From the NCBI GenBank assembly GCA_017936765.1, contig JAGBEX010000014.1, forward strand, positions 248,001-312,000: a stretch of DNA of 64,000 nucleotides, in the 5' to 3' direction. The position numbers and the translations under genes are program-made. This stretch comes from Clostridia bacterium. Its GTDB lineage: Bacteria; Bacillota; Clostridia; Christensenellales; Aristaeellaceae. Positions 1 through 7,755 of the stretch are shown piece after piece. Position 1 is the stretch's first letter. Every line of letters starts with the position of its first letter. Below the pieces are notes generated by a model. The model was not told the origin of the DNA and made no database searches. It saw only the letters and a list, made by a program, of their open reading frames with translations.

Positions 1-208
1 GGGTGAAACGCTGGAAGGTTTGTCCGTCGCGCTCCACGGTTTCCAGCCACATGGAGGCAGGACGCACCCATGTGCCGCCTTCGCCATACAGGGCGCGATA
101 AACCACCATGGGTTCCAGGGTCTCAGAGTGCTTGGCCATGCACAGCACCTGGTAGCGGTTTCCCTTGAAATGCCGGTAGATACCGGGCTTGATCTCCTGC
201 ATATCCAT
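1..208 (-). CDS. DUF1653 family protein (C-terminus cut by window edge)
   Basis: The reverse strand from 208 reads MDMQEIKPGIYRHFKGN, then the motifs AKHSETLEPMVVYRALYGE and WVRP. This matches the short DUF1653 family, whose biochemical role is not established. About 69 codons are present and the 3' end lies beyond position 1, so the gene is partial. It begins one base after the stop codon of the ABC transporter ATPase gene. It is therefore probably translated as the last cistron seen of the amino-acid importer operon, although no functional link to transport can be read from the sequence. Confidence 0.75.
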   Translation of the reverse strand, partial: MDMQEIKPGIYRHFKGNRYQVLCMAKHSETLEPMVVYRALYGEGGTWVRPASMWLETVERDGQTFQRFT

Positions 209-209
209 A

Positions 210-953
210 TCACAGCACCTTGCGCAGGAAGTCCTGGGTGCGGGGATTCTGGGGATTCTGGAAGATCTGCTCGGGGGTGCCTTCCTCAATAATGCGGCCC
301 TCGTCCACAAACAGCACGCGGTCGGCCACCTCGCGGGCAAAGCCCATTTCATGGGTGACCACCACCATGGTCATGCCATCCTCGGCCAGCTGCTTCATCA
401 CGTCCAGCACTTCGCCGACCATTTCTGGGTCGAGGGCGGAGGTGGGTTCGTCGAAGAGCATCACCTGGGGTTCCATGCACAAGGCGCGGACGATGGCAAT
501 GCGCTGCTTCTGGCCGCCAGAGAGCTGGCTGGGGTAGGCATTGGCACGGTCGGCCAGTCCAACGCGCTGCAAAAGGCTCATGGCCTTGGCTTCCGCATCG
601 GCCTTGGACTTCTTCAAAAGCTTCATGGGTGCCAGGGTCATGTTCTTCAGGATGGTCATGTGGGGGAAGAGGTTGAAGTGCTGGAACACCATGCCCATCT
701 TCTCACGATGCTTGTTGATGTTGGTGCGGGGATCGGTGATGTCGGCGCCATCCACGGTGATGGTGCCAGCGCTGGGTTGCTCCAGCAGGTTCAGGCAGCG
801 CAGGAAGGTGGACTTACCGGAGCCGGAGGGGCCGATAACCACCACCACCTCGCCACGCTTGATGTCGCAGTCGATGCCTTGCAGCGCCTTGAGCTTGCCT
901 TCGTCAAAGTGCTTTTCCAAGCCCTTGACGGAAATGATGATATCAGTGGTCAC
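210..953 (-). CDS. Polar amino-acid ABC transporter ATP-binding protein (GlnQ/HisP type)
   Basis: This 247-residue cytoplasmic ATPase powers import of a polar amino acid. Walker [10 protein letters not shown] lies at residues 41-49, the ABC signature LSGGQKQR at 144-151, Walker B VMLFDEP at 164-170 and the switch histidine at 201 (VVTHEMG). Length and motif order match the GlnQ/HisP group. The start is a GTG at 953 with GGAGG about 10 bases upstream. It overlaps the end of the permease gene by 11 bases, which suggests translational coupling. The exact substrate (for example Gln, Glu, His, Arg or Cys) cannot be read from the ATPase. Confidence 0.95.
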   Translation of the reverse strand: MTTDIIISVKGLEKHFDEGKLKALQGIDCDIKRGEVVVVIGPSGSGKSTFLRCLNLLEQPSAGTITVDGADITDPRTNINKHREKMGMVFQHFNLFPHMTILKNMTLAPMKLLKKSKADAEAKAMSLLQRVGLADRANAYPSQLSGGQKQRIAIVRALCMEPQVMLFDEPTSALDPEMVGEVLDVMKQLAEDGMTMVVVTHEMGFAREVADRVLFVDEGRIIEEGTPEQIFQNPQNPRTQDFLRKVL

Positions 954-1761
954 TGTTACGCAGCCTCCTTTCCAGCTTGCCGATGAGCCAGGTCAGCGTC
1001 AGCACAACGGTCAGATAGAGCAGACCGGACACGATGTAGGGCGTGAACGCCGAGAAGGTACGGGAGCGGATGTAGTCGCCGGCCTTGGTCAGCTCGGTCA
1101 GGGCGATGTAGGAGAGGATGGAGGTCTCCTTGATCAGGGAGATGAACTCGTTACACATGGCGGGCAGGGCGGACTTGGCAGCCTGGGGCAGGATGATGTA
1201 CATCATCGTTCTGAATGAACTCAGGCCCAGGGAGCGTCCGGCCTCGGTCTGTCCCTTTTCCACGGACATGATGCCGCCGCGAACGATCTCGGCCACATAG
1301 GCAGCGGAGTTCAGGCCGCAGGCGATCACACCGATGATGATCTTGTCCATGCGGATGGAGCCGAAGATGCCGAAGTTGATAATCAACACCTGCAGCAGCA
1401 GGGGAGTGCCGCGCATAACGTTGATGTAAAGCCCGGCAAACTTGGACAGCGCCTTGACGCACACAGCGCCAAGATTCGCCCAGAAGCCCTTGCCCTTGCA
1501 GTTGATGTTCTGCACCTGGGGCAGGCGAAGAATGGCCAGGATGGTACCCAGCAGCAAACCAACAAGGATAGCAAAGAAGGATACCTCCAGCGTGACGCCC
1601 AGACCCTTCAGGTACTGGAGCCAGCGGTTTCCCTGGATAACGTTCAGGTAGATCTCTTTGTAGAGATATTCCCAGAAGGTGAGCGTGTTGGCCTGGACGG
1701 CGGGCTGAATGTTCAGCCACCACTGCTCAAAAATGGAGATGCTTTCGACTGCGGCGTTCAA
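943..1761 (-). CDS. Polar amino-acid ABC transporter permease (HisM/GlnP type)
   Basis: This is the membrane subunit of the importer, about 272 residues. It carries several hydrophobic helices and the permease EAA loop, seen as [16 protein letters not shown], which couples to the ATPase. [10 protein letters not shown] is typical of His/Glu/Gln-type permeases. I chose the TTG at 1761 because GGAGGGG lies about 7 bases upstream. The upstream in-frame GTG at 1779 would place that Shine-Dalgarno inside the coding sequence. A strong hairpin at 1800-1826 separates it from the binding-protein gene, and it overlaps the ATPase gene. One permease presumably forms a homodimer in this type of system. Confidence 0.93.
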   Translation of the reverse strand: MNAAVESISIFEQWWLNIQPAVQANTLTFWEYLYKEIYLNVIQGNRWLQYLKGLGVTLEVSFFAILVGLLLGTILAILRLPQVQNINCKGKGFWANLGAVCVKALSKFAGLYINVMRGTPLLLQVLIINFGIFGSIRMDKIIIGVIACGLNSAAYVAEIVRGGIMSVEKGQTEAGRSLGLSSFRTMMYIILPQAAKSALPAMCNEFISLIKETSILSYIALTELTKAGDYIRSRTFSAFTPYIVSGLLYLTVVLTLTWLIGKLERRLRNSDH

Positions 1762-1799
1762 CAGGATTCCCCTCCACACGTTTCATAAACTGTACAAAG

Positions 1800-1826
1800 G
1801 CCGTAGAGAGGGAAACTCTCTACGGC
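1800..1826 (-). terminator. Intercistronic hairpin between binding-protein and permease genes
   Basis: There are perfect 11-base arms (GCCGTAGAGAG and CTCTCTACGGC) around a 5-base loop. In the minus-strand transcript no long U tract follows. It is more likely a 3'-end-stabilising or partly terminating hairpin than a full terminator. Such elements commonly let the binding protein be made in excess over the membrane and ATPase subunits. Confidence 0.7.
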
Positions 1827-1850
1827 AGATGGATTTTTCAGCAATCGGAT

Positions 1851-2612
1851 TTACTCGGCAGCAACGGAGATGCCGGTAGCATTGAAGTACTTCATGTCCA
1901 GCTCGTCGAAGAAGCCTTCCTTCTGCAGTTCAGCAATAGCGGCGTTGATCTTCTCCAGCAGTTCGGTGTTGTTCTTGTTCACGGCGATGCCATAGTAGTC
2001 AGCAACGATCTCGATGTCCAGCATGGTCAGGGAAGGATCGTTCAGGTTGGCCAGAATTTCCACACCCACGGGGCGGTCAACAAACACAGCGTCGATCTTG
2101 TTGCCCTGCAGATCCAGCACAGCCTCCAGGAAGGTGTTGTACTGGGCAACGTTCTCGATGCCCACGAGCTTCTCAGCTTCGAAGTCGCTGGTGGTGCCCA
2201 GCTGCACGCCGATGACCTTGCCAGCCAGATCTTCGATGGTGGCGATGGTGCTGTCAGCCTTCACGATCACAGCAACGCCAGCGTTGATGTAGGGGGAAGA
2301 GAAGTTGACTTCCAGCTGACGGGCGGGGGTGATGGAGATGCCGGATAGGCCGATGGTGTCGGGGTTGGCCTGCACGCTGCTCACCACAGAGGCGAACTGC
2401 ATGGACTCGAACTTATACTCGATACCAGCCTTCTCGGCGATAGCATTCAGCAGATCCACTTCGTAGCCGATGATGGTCTCGCCGTCGTCAGCAACGGACT
2501 CGAAGGGCGGATACTCGGGGTTGGTAGCAACGTAAATGATGTCGTCGGCCATGGCGACGGTGCAGGACAGGGTCATCACCAGCGCAGCGACCAGAGCAAG
2601 GAACTTCTTCAT
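1851..2612 (-). CDS. Amino-acid ABC transporter substrate-binding protein (SBP_bac_3 family)
   Basis: This 253-residue extracellular solute receptor has a signal peptide (MKKFLALVAALVMTL...AMA) followed by a mature domain starting near DDIIYVATNPEYPPF. Family landmarks include GYEVDLLNAIAEKAG, GLSGISITPARQ and the lobe-2 segment VIGVQLGTTSDFEAEKL. The start at 2612 has GAGGAGG about 9 bases upstream. A cysteine at residue 17 lies in TLSC, which is a poor lipobox. Anchoring as a lipoprotein is therefore uncertain and AMA/DD looks like a signal peptidase I site. It is the first gene of the importer operon and has its own strong promoter. Confidence 0.94.
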   Translation of the reverse strand: MKKFLALVAALVMTLSCTVAMADDIIYVATNPEYPPFESVADDGETIIGYEVDLLNAIAEKAGIEYKFESMQFASVVSSVQANPDTIGLSGISITPARQLEVNFSSPYINAGVAVIVKADSTIATIEDLAGKVIGVQLGTTSDFEAEKLVGIENVAQYNTFLEAVLDLQGNKIDAVFVDRPVGVEILANLNDPSLTMLDIEIVADYYGIAVNKNNTELLEKINAAIAELQKEGFFDELDMKYFNATGISVAAE

Positions 2613-2625
2613 AGTGGTTAGCCTC

Positions 2626-2694
2626 CTCAAATTTGAGATTGAAGTGATTATACGCCCACCAGCAGGGAAAGTCAATAGAAATTTGCAAATTTCT
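2626..2694 (-). promoter_or_regulatory. Promoter and two perfect palindromes upstream of the amino-acid importer
   Basis: On the minus strand TTGACT (2675-2670), a 17-base spacer and TATAAT (2652-2647) form a sigma-A-type promoter. An 18-base perfect palindrome, AGAAATTTGCAAATTTCT, occupies 2677-2694 immediately upstream of the -35 box. A 12-base perfect palindrome, CTCAAATTTGAG, occupies 2626-2637 just after the expected transcription start and abuts the ribosome binding site. Their positions suggest regulator binding sites. The regulator is unknown. Confidence 0.75.
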
Positions 2695-2784
2695 TGCATA
2701 AAAATTCAATGCTGGTGTATATGGCTTGAATCCTGCCGAATGTGATAAACAACTGTTTTTTTCGACAAATAAATAAGAAATACT

Positions 2785-2813
2785 TTGACAAACGACATGG
2801 AATGCGATAGCAT
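2785..2813 (+). promoter_or_regulatory. Promoter of the lipid kinase gene
   Basis: TTGACA at 2785-2790, a 17-base spacer and TAGCAT at 2808-2813. The predicted start near 2820 excludes the upstream GTG at 2819 as the translation start and supports the ATG at 2849. Confidence 0.7.
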
Positions 2814-2848
2814 AGAACGTGAATGAACCAAAGAAAGCAGGTGTGTGG

Positions 2849-3715
2849 ATGTACACCTTTATCGTGAATCCTGCTGCAGGCAATGGTTATGCACTCAAAA
2901 TTGGGCAGCAGATCGTAAATGTGCTGCAGGAGCGGAATATTCCCTACGAAATACTGCATACGACCGCGCCTGAACACGCCGTGGAACTGGCAAAGGATGC
3001 ATCTGCCAAGGCGGGCTGCCAGGGCGTGATCGCCGTGGGCGGCGATGGCACAGCCTATGAGGTGGCTTGCGGGCTGCTGGATACAGGGGTTCCGCTGGGG
3101 ATCATTCCGGCAGGGACGGGGAATGACTTCATCAAAACGGTGAACATCCCCAAGAAACCCATGGAAGCGCTGGAACGTATTTTGCAGGGCGCTCCCCGGC
3201 CGGTGGACGTGGGGCGACTGAATAATCGTGTATTTCTGAATGTATGCGGCACCGGCTTTGATGAGCAGACGCTGGAATATACATTGGCGGCCAAGAAATA
3301 TGCAAGGGGCATTCTGCCTTACCTGATCGGTCTGATTCGCGCCATCTTTTCCTATAAGCCGGTTCATGTGGCTTTCACCGTGGATGGCGAGACCCAGGAG
3401 CGGGATGTGCTGCTCTGCTCGGTTGCCAATGGATGCTTCATTGGCGGCGGCATTCCTGTTTGCCCCGATGCGAAGGCGGATGATGGCCTGATGGATATGG
3501 TGATCGTAGAAACCAAGCCCCGCTGGAAGATTCCCTTCTATCTGCCCGGACTGCTGATGGGGAAGATCAACCAATTCAAGATCACCACCCACAAGCGCTG
3601 CAAGGACATGAGCATCGTCTCCAAGGGGATGCGCTTGAATGTGGATGGGGAGATCCTCGCCATGGATCGTGCTGACTTCTCCATCCTGCCCGGGAAGCTG
3701 CTGCTGTATTGGTAA
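2849..3715 (+). CDS. Diacylglycerol/lipid kinase family protein (YegS/BmrU-like)
   Basis: This 288-residue soluble or membrane-associated kinase belongs to the DAGK catalytic family, which phosphorylates diacylglycerol or related lipids with ATP. It shows the nucleotide-binding NPAAGNG near the N-terminus, the family core VGGDGTAYEVACGL and GIIPAGTGNDF. The C-terminal RLNVDGE and PGKLLLYW segments are also typical. The start at 2849 is chosen because the promoter places the transcript 5' end near 2820 and AGCAGG lies upstream. It could recycle diacylglycerol from envelope lipid turnover. The precise lipid substrate is inferred only from family membership. Confidence 0.9.
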   Translation: MYTFIVNPAAGNGYALKIGQQIVNVLQERNIPYEILHTTAPEHAVELAKDASAKAGCQGVIAVGGDGTAYEVACGLLDTGVPLGIIPAGTGNDFIKTVNIPKKPMEALERILQGAPRPVDVGRLNNRVFLNVCGTGFDEQTLEYTLAAKKYARGILPYLIGLIRAIFSYKPVHVAFTVDGETQERDVLLCSVANGCFIGGGIPVCPDAKADDGLMDMVIVETKPRWKIPFYLPGLLMGKINQFKITTHKRCKDMSIVSKGMRLNVDGEILAMDRADFSILPGKLLLYW

Positions 3716-3793
3716 TTTTTCATTTTTGCAGGAAATGGCGGGTATAACCGCGAAATACATTGCGTACCATGAATTGAAAAGGAGTGTGCTAAT

Positions 3794-4492
3794 ATGGCTG
3801 AGATCAGAAAGAGCCTGAAGGGCATTTGGCTGAAGAGCATGGAGGCTATCAGCAATACGGCGTCCAATATCGCCAGCAATACCAAGTATAAGGTGGACGA
3901 GATGAACATCGTCAACCGCCGCCGGGAGATCCTTTCCGACTTTGGCGCCCAGGCCTACGAACTGTGGCAGAAGGGCGAGAAGTTCCCGGAGCAGCTGGAT
4001 GCCCTGCTGAAGGAATTGAGCGAGCTGGATGAAGCGCTGAACGCTATCCGCATCGAAAAGCTGGCCGGTGTGAAAACCGAGCAAGAAGAGCAGGACGAGG
4101 ACGACAAGGAAGAGTCCGTCCTGGCTGCTACCGAGGAAATGGCCGAGGACGTGGCCGATGCCATTGAAGATACCGCCGAGGCTGCTGGCGAGATCGCCAA
4201 GAACACCGTGGCAGAGAAGTTCGACAACGCGGTGGACGTGGTGGGTGCGACTTTCAAGAAGCTGGGCAACAAGATCGAGGGCGGCCTTGAAGCGCTGACC
4301 AAGGCCATGAAGCCCAAGGTTGAGGAAACTCCCGCGGAAGAAGCTGCCGCTCCTGCCGAGGAAGCTGTGCCGGTGATCGAGGTTGAAGAACCCGCTGCAC
4401 AGGAAGAGACTGTCTCCTTTGAGGAAGATATGCCTGCCGAGCCTGTGGCTCCCGTGATCGAAGTGGAAGAACCCCAGAAGACAGAGGAATAA
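3794..4492 (+). CDS. Hypothetical protein with coiled-coil body and acidic repeat tail
   Basis: A 232-residue protein of unknown function. The first 110 residues are helical and charged (KSLKGIWLKSMEAISNT, then NRRREILSDFGAQAYELWQKGEKFPEQLDALLKEL) and look like a coiled coil. The middle is rich in Glu/Asp/Ala and includes an amphipathic stretch resembling apolipoprotein-like helices (VADAIEDTAEAAGEIAKNTVAEKFDNAV). The tail is an Ala/Pro/Glu segment containing PVIEVEEP twice. No signal peptide or membrane helix is seen. AAAAGGAG lies before the ATG at 3794. A strong terminator follows, so the gene may be monocistronic or the second gene after the lipid kinase. Confidence 0.8.
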   Translation: MAEIRKSLKGIWLKSMEAISNTASNIASNTKYKVDEMNIVNRRREILSDFGAQAYELWQKGEKFPEQLDALLKELSELDEALNAIRIEKLAGVKTEQEEQDEDDKEESVLAATEEMAEDVADAIEDTAEAAGEIAKNTVAEKFDNAVDVVGATFKKLGNKIEGGLEALTKAMKPKVEETPAEEAAAPAEEAVPVIEVEEPAAQEETVSFEEDMPAEPVAPVIEVEEPQKTEE

Positions 4493-4501
4493 TGGATATA
4501 C

Positions 4502-4544
4502 AAAAAACCGACCGTGCTGCGAAATGCAATGCGGTCGGTTTTTG
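4502..4544. terminator. Bidirectional terminator with AAAACCGACCG arms
   Basis: Arms AAAACCGACCG (4504-4514) and CGGTCGGTTTT (4532-4542) are flanked by A and T runs. The structure can terminate both the plus-strand acidic protein gene and the convergent minus-strand gene ending at 4550. The arm sequence recurs elsewhere in the window. Confidence 0.85.
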
Positions 4545-4549
4545 CTTGT

Positions 4550-5194
4550 TCAAATGCGATGCAGCAAATTGAAGTCCCGGGGCAAGCTGGCATCCACCCA
4601 GAAGGCCGCATATGCCGTGCTTTCACCCACGATCAGCCCGGCCTCGTTCTTCACCGCATAGGTGATCTCGCTGCCGGGAAGCACTTCGATCACGTGATCA
4701 CGCACCTTTTCCGAGGCGCTCTCGCTATAGCTGTCAATGGCCAGTACCTGCTTCACGCCATCCTTTTCGCGGGCCGCCACCAGGCTGACGATATGTCCCA
4801 CACGCAGATTGCATAAGGCCACGCCTTCGCCATTGAGCAGGAAAGAATACAGCGTGTCCAGATCGTTGCGCAGGCCATCCTCTTCATAGCGGAGGCCAAG
4901 CAGGCCATTGGTACCGGTGGCCATCAGGGCGTGGAGCAGCGCAGGACGGTCGGTACCATCGTCGCCGCGGCCACCATTGGCGCAGGAAAAATCAGCCCAC
5001 TTTTCAGGCGTCTGCACATGACCGGTGAGCCATTGGGCGCAATGGCACAGCGAGAAGATGCCGCAGCCGGCAGAAGAAAGCGTCTCCGTGTTGTGATAGG
5101 CATAGGGGTGGGACCAATCCCTGTTGCGCTGATTGAAAAAGGTGATTTTTCGGCCCTGCACTTTGATTTCCTTGCTGATGCCTGTGATGCTCAT
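4550..5194 (-). CDS. C39-like cysteine peptidase family protein
   Basis: A 214-residue protein without a signal peptide. SSAGCGIFSLCHCAQWLTG resembles the active-site cysteine segment of C39/papain-like peptidases. VGHIVSLVAA supplies a plausible catalytic histidine and LAIDSYSES a nearby acidic residue. These three elements occur in the order Cys, His, Asp expected of the fold. The substrate is unknown. GGAG lies upstream of the ATG (reverse strand AAAGGAGTTGATTTC before the start). It ends at the shared terminator at 4502-4544. It may be a degenerate or intracellular C39-like domain rather than a proven protease. Confidence 0.65.
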   Translation of the reverse strand: MSITGISKEIKVQGRKITFFNQRNRDWSHPYAYHNTETLSSAGCGIFSLCHCAQWLTGHVQTPEKWADFSCANGGRGDDGTDRPALLHALMATGTNGLLGLRYEEDGLRNDLDTLYSFLLNGEGVALCNLRVGHIVSLVAAREKDGVKQVLAIDSYSESASEKVRDHVIEVLPGSEITYAVKNEAGLIVGESTAYAAFWVDASLPRDFNLLHRI

Positions 5195-5267
5195 GAAATC
5201 AACTCCTTTGTGTCACGAAGCGATTGCCTCGCATAGGATGTGGTGATCAGAAAAGGGGGAATGGACG

Positions 5268-5564
5268 ATGAAGGAACCCGCGGCGATCTCGCCCTTTGCA
5301 GCTTTATCACCACAGGAACAACTGGAAAAGTGGATCTGCTGGCAAAGTCAGAAGCAGCCGGACGAAACGCCTGTTGCAAAACCGACAGGGACAGACTTGA
5401 AGTCGGAGTCGGTTTTGTATCTTCAAAAAACGACCGCAAGTCAGAAGACGTACGTGCCGCACCACAGTCAATACGATGCCGTGGTGCGCCGTATACAGAA
5501 AGCGCAGCGGCAGACGGCAGCTTACACCAGCTGTTCGTCGTCGGGGATCACCAAGCAAGATTGA
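5268..5564 (+). CDS. Small hypothetical protein overlapping the 3' end of a convergent gene
   Basis: A 98-residue reading frame preceded by AAAAGGGGG with about 7 bases to the ATG, a good ribosome binding site. The protein reads MKEPAAISPFAALSPQEQLEKW, a Lys/Thr/Ser-rich linker and then HHSQYDAVVRRIQKAQRQ. That composition looks like a real small cytosolic protein rather than a shadow frame. The linker contains an inverted repeat with arms AAAACCGAC and GTCGGTTTT. Its last 43 bases overlap antisense with the kinase gene ending at 5522. No family was recognised and no clear promoter was seen, so this is a tentative call. Confidence 0.5.
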   Translation: MKEPAAISPFAALSPQEQLEKWICWQSQKQPDETPVAKPTGTDLKSESVLYLQKTTASQKTYVPHHSQYDAVVRRIQKAQRQTAAYTSCSSSGITKQD

Positions 5565-6553
5565 TCCGGCAGTCCGTACGCTGTGTGATAGGCTTGTTCC
5601 AGAGGGATCCAGCGCTGGATGAACATTTGCAGCATCCCTTCGCCGTTGCGCTGGAGGATGCGTTGCTGCTGTGTTTCAGCATCCACCGCAAGGAATACCC
5701 GCAGATCAGCGTGCTGGCCGATGGCCGGAAGCAGGGAGTAGCTGCCCTCGATGATAGTGAACTGTCGCTCAGGCACGGAAACGGCGTTTCCAAGGGCATT
5801 GGCATGACAGTCGTAGGGATGATAGCAGACAGCCTCGCCCTTCAGCCAGGGGGTGAGGACTTCCTCCACCAGGCGCTCCCAATCTGCATTGCCGCCAGGC
5901 TGAGCAAGTCGCTCAGGGGTCTTTTGAGGATGCGGCAAAAAGAAATCATCCATGGGAACCAGGGCAGCATCCACCACGGTTTGCAGCAGGGCACCAAGCG
6001 TGGTTTTGCCGCTGGCACAGGGGCCGTCGATGCAGATCAGCGAACGCGGATTCTCTTGCAGCTTTGCAGCGGCTTGCAGTACGGGCAACGCCTTGGCACA
6101 GCGGCGGCTGATGACCCGATAGGACGGAGCATATGCAGCATGATAGGCCGGTGTGTGGCTGGGAAGCCGGTTGGGTTCGTCCAGCAGGCGCTGGGCAATG
6201 GCCGAGGCCGCCGGGTCGTCAAGGGCTGCAATGGCCTGCTGCACCTCCAGCCGGGTGTGGGCTTGCTCTGGTGTGGAGGCCTTCATCAGTCGGGCGATCC
6301 ACAGGGGCGGCAAGCCGTCAGCCTTGGCACGGCGCAAGTTCAGGCGAACATAGTCCCGGCCAAGGGTTTCTGTCAGCGGCTCGGCAGGGGATGGCACGAG
6401 GCCGTCCATCTCGGCTGCAATGCGCTGCGCAACGATGCTTTCATCACCCAGCAGGTGGCCGCAGCCCAGCATGGCCTGGAACACAAGTTTCACCACATCC
6501 TGCGGCTCCATCAGGGGATATTGCTGGCGATGCCAGTCGATCAATGTTTTCAA
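5522..6553 (-). CDS. Uridine kinase-like P-loop protein with an extra N-terminal domain
   Basis: A protein of about 343 residues. The C-terminal half has a Walker A motif (IDGPCASGKTTL), LVPMDDFFLP after it, a DCHANALG segment and IIEGSYSLLP, all typical of uridine kinase/phosphoribulokinase-like NTPases. The first 160 residues form a separate domain with YPLMEPQDVVKLVFQAMLG and GCGHLLGDES. I do not know its function. The TTG at 6553 is preferred because GGAGG sits 8 bases upstream. An ATG at 6601 lacks such a site. It follows argD by about 50 bases and is probably the last cistron of the arginine operon. The phosphate acceptor is unknown. Confidence 0.8.
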   Translation of the reverse strand: MKTLIDWHRQQYPLMEPQDVVKLVFQAMLGCGHLLGDESIVAQRIAAEMDGLVPSPAEPLTETLGRDYVRLNLRRAKADGLPPLWIARLMKASTPEQAHTRLEVQQAIAALDDPAASAIAQRLLDEPNRLPSHTPAYHAAYAPSYRVISRRCAKALPVLQAAAKLQENPRSLICIDGPCASGKTTLGALLQTVVDAALVPMDDFFLPHPQKTPERLAQPGGNADWERLVEEVLTPWLKGEAVCYHPYDCHANALGNAVSVPERQFTIIEGSYSLLPAIGQHADLRVFLAVDAETQQQRILQRNGEGMLQMFIQRWIPLEQAYHTAYGLPDQSCLVIPDDEQLV

Positions 6554-6604
6554 CGGGATTTCCTCCGAAAAATGCGCGCTGGCAACAGCGCGCATTGTCA
6601 TGTA

Positions 6605-7753
6605 TTATAGATTCTTTTTCAGGATCGCAATTCCCTGCTGCAATTCTTCAAAAGAAATATTCAGCGGAGGAAGCAGGCGAACCTTGTCCTTGGCAGTAAG
6701 CACCAGCAGGCCGTCCTTCAGGCAGTCTGCGGCCACCTGTGCATTGGATTTCTCGGTGGCGATGCCCAGCATCAGGCCAAGGCCTGTGATATTCTTCACA
6801 CCGGGGAATCCCTCAAGTTCCTTGCGAATGTACTCACTCTTGGTCGTCACATCATTGAGCAGGTCGTCTGTAAGGCGGGAGAGGACGTTCACCGCGCCTG
6901 CAGCGCAGATGGGGTTGCCGCCGAAGGTGGAGCCGTGGTCGCCCTTGCCCAGCACCGCTTCTGCCTTTTCGCCAATGATGCAGGCGCCCATGGGCAAGCC
7001 GCCAGCCAGACCCTTGGCGGTGGTGAACACATCGGGCTGAACGCCATAGTGCATATAGCCGTAGAGCTTGCCCGTGCGGCCATTGCCTGTCTGCACCTCG
7101 TCGATCATGAAGAGGACGTCGTTCTCCTGGCAAAGCTTGGCCGCCAGCTGCACATAGTCCTTGTCCAGCACGTTCACGCCGCCTTCGCCCTGGACGACCT
7201 CCATCAGGATGCCGCACACCTGGCCGGAGGTCAGCGCGGCGGTCAGTTCATCGGCATCGCCGGGAGTGACATAGCAGAAGCCCTGGGGGAAGGGACCAAA
7301 ATGCTCGTGGAACTTGTCCTGTCCCGTGGCCGCCAGGGTAGCGATGGTGCGGCCGTGGAAGCTGCTTTTCAGCGTCACGATGGTGCTGCGCCCGGTGGAT
7401 TCGCCGTATTTGCGGGCAATTTTCAGGGCGCACTCGTTAGCCTCAGCGCCGGAATTGCCGAAGAAGACCTTCTTCATGCCAGTCTTTTCGCACAGCATCT
7501 GCGCCAGCTTAGCCTGGGGTGCAGAATAATACAGGTTGGACACATGGCCCATCTGGTTCAGCTGGGCGGTCACGGCGGCCACCCATTCAGCATCGCAGGT
7601 GCCGAAGGTATTCACGGCAATGCCGCTGCCAAAGTCGATGTACTTCTTGCCGTCTTCATCCGTATAGGAGGCGCCGCAGCCCTGCTGGAGCGCCACATCA
7701 AAGCGGCCGTAGGTATTGGCAACGTAGATCAAGTCAGTCTGCTTGGTATTCAT
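6605..7753 (-). CDS. argD: Acetylornithine aminotransferase
   Basis: This PLP enzyme converts N-acetylglutamate semialdehyde and glutamate to N-acetylornithine and 2-oxoglutarate, the fourth step of ornithine synthesis. It is about 382 residues, usual for ArgD. Seen motifs are the FGNSGAEANE phosphate-binding region, DEVQTGNGRTGK with the PLP-contacting Asp, and TTAKGLAGGLPMG with the Schiff-base lysine. The start ATG at 7753 overlaps the argB stop region. A GTG at 7759 is an alternative. Gene order argC-argJ-argB-argD makes ArgD much more likely than a GABA or ornithine aminotransferase. Confidence 0.95.
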   Translation of the reverse strand: MNTKQTDLIYVANTYGRFDVALQQGCGASYTDEDGKKYIDFGSGIAVNTFGTCDAEWVAAVTAQLNQMGHVSNLYYSAPQAKLAQMLCEKTGMKKVFFGNSGAEANECALKIARKYGESTGRSTIVTLKSSFHGRTIATLAATGQDKFHEHFGPFPQGFCYVTPGDADELTAALTSGQVCGILMEVVQGEGGVNVLDKDYVQLAAKLCQENDVLFMIDEVQTGNGRTGKLYGYMHYGVQPDVFTTAKGLAGGLPMGACIIGEKAEAVLGKGDHGSTFGGNPICAAGAVNVLSRLTDDLLNDVTTKSEYIRKELEGFPGVKNITGLGLMLGIATEKSNAQVAADCLKDGLLVLTAKDKVRLLPPLNISFEELQQGIAILKKNL

Positions 7754-7755
7754 GC

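Noticed and set aside
2672-4084. A 470-codon minus-strand frame opposite the lipid kinase gene
   Set aside because: It is antisense to the recognisable NPAAGNG, GGDGTAYEV and GTGNDF motifs and crosses the promoters at 2647-2813.
4502-4544. Possible CRISPR-like repeats because the same arm recurs at several places
   Set aside because: The copies are far apart, have no regular spacers, and two of them are plain transcription terminators.
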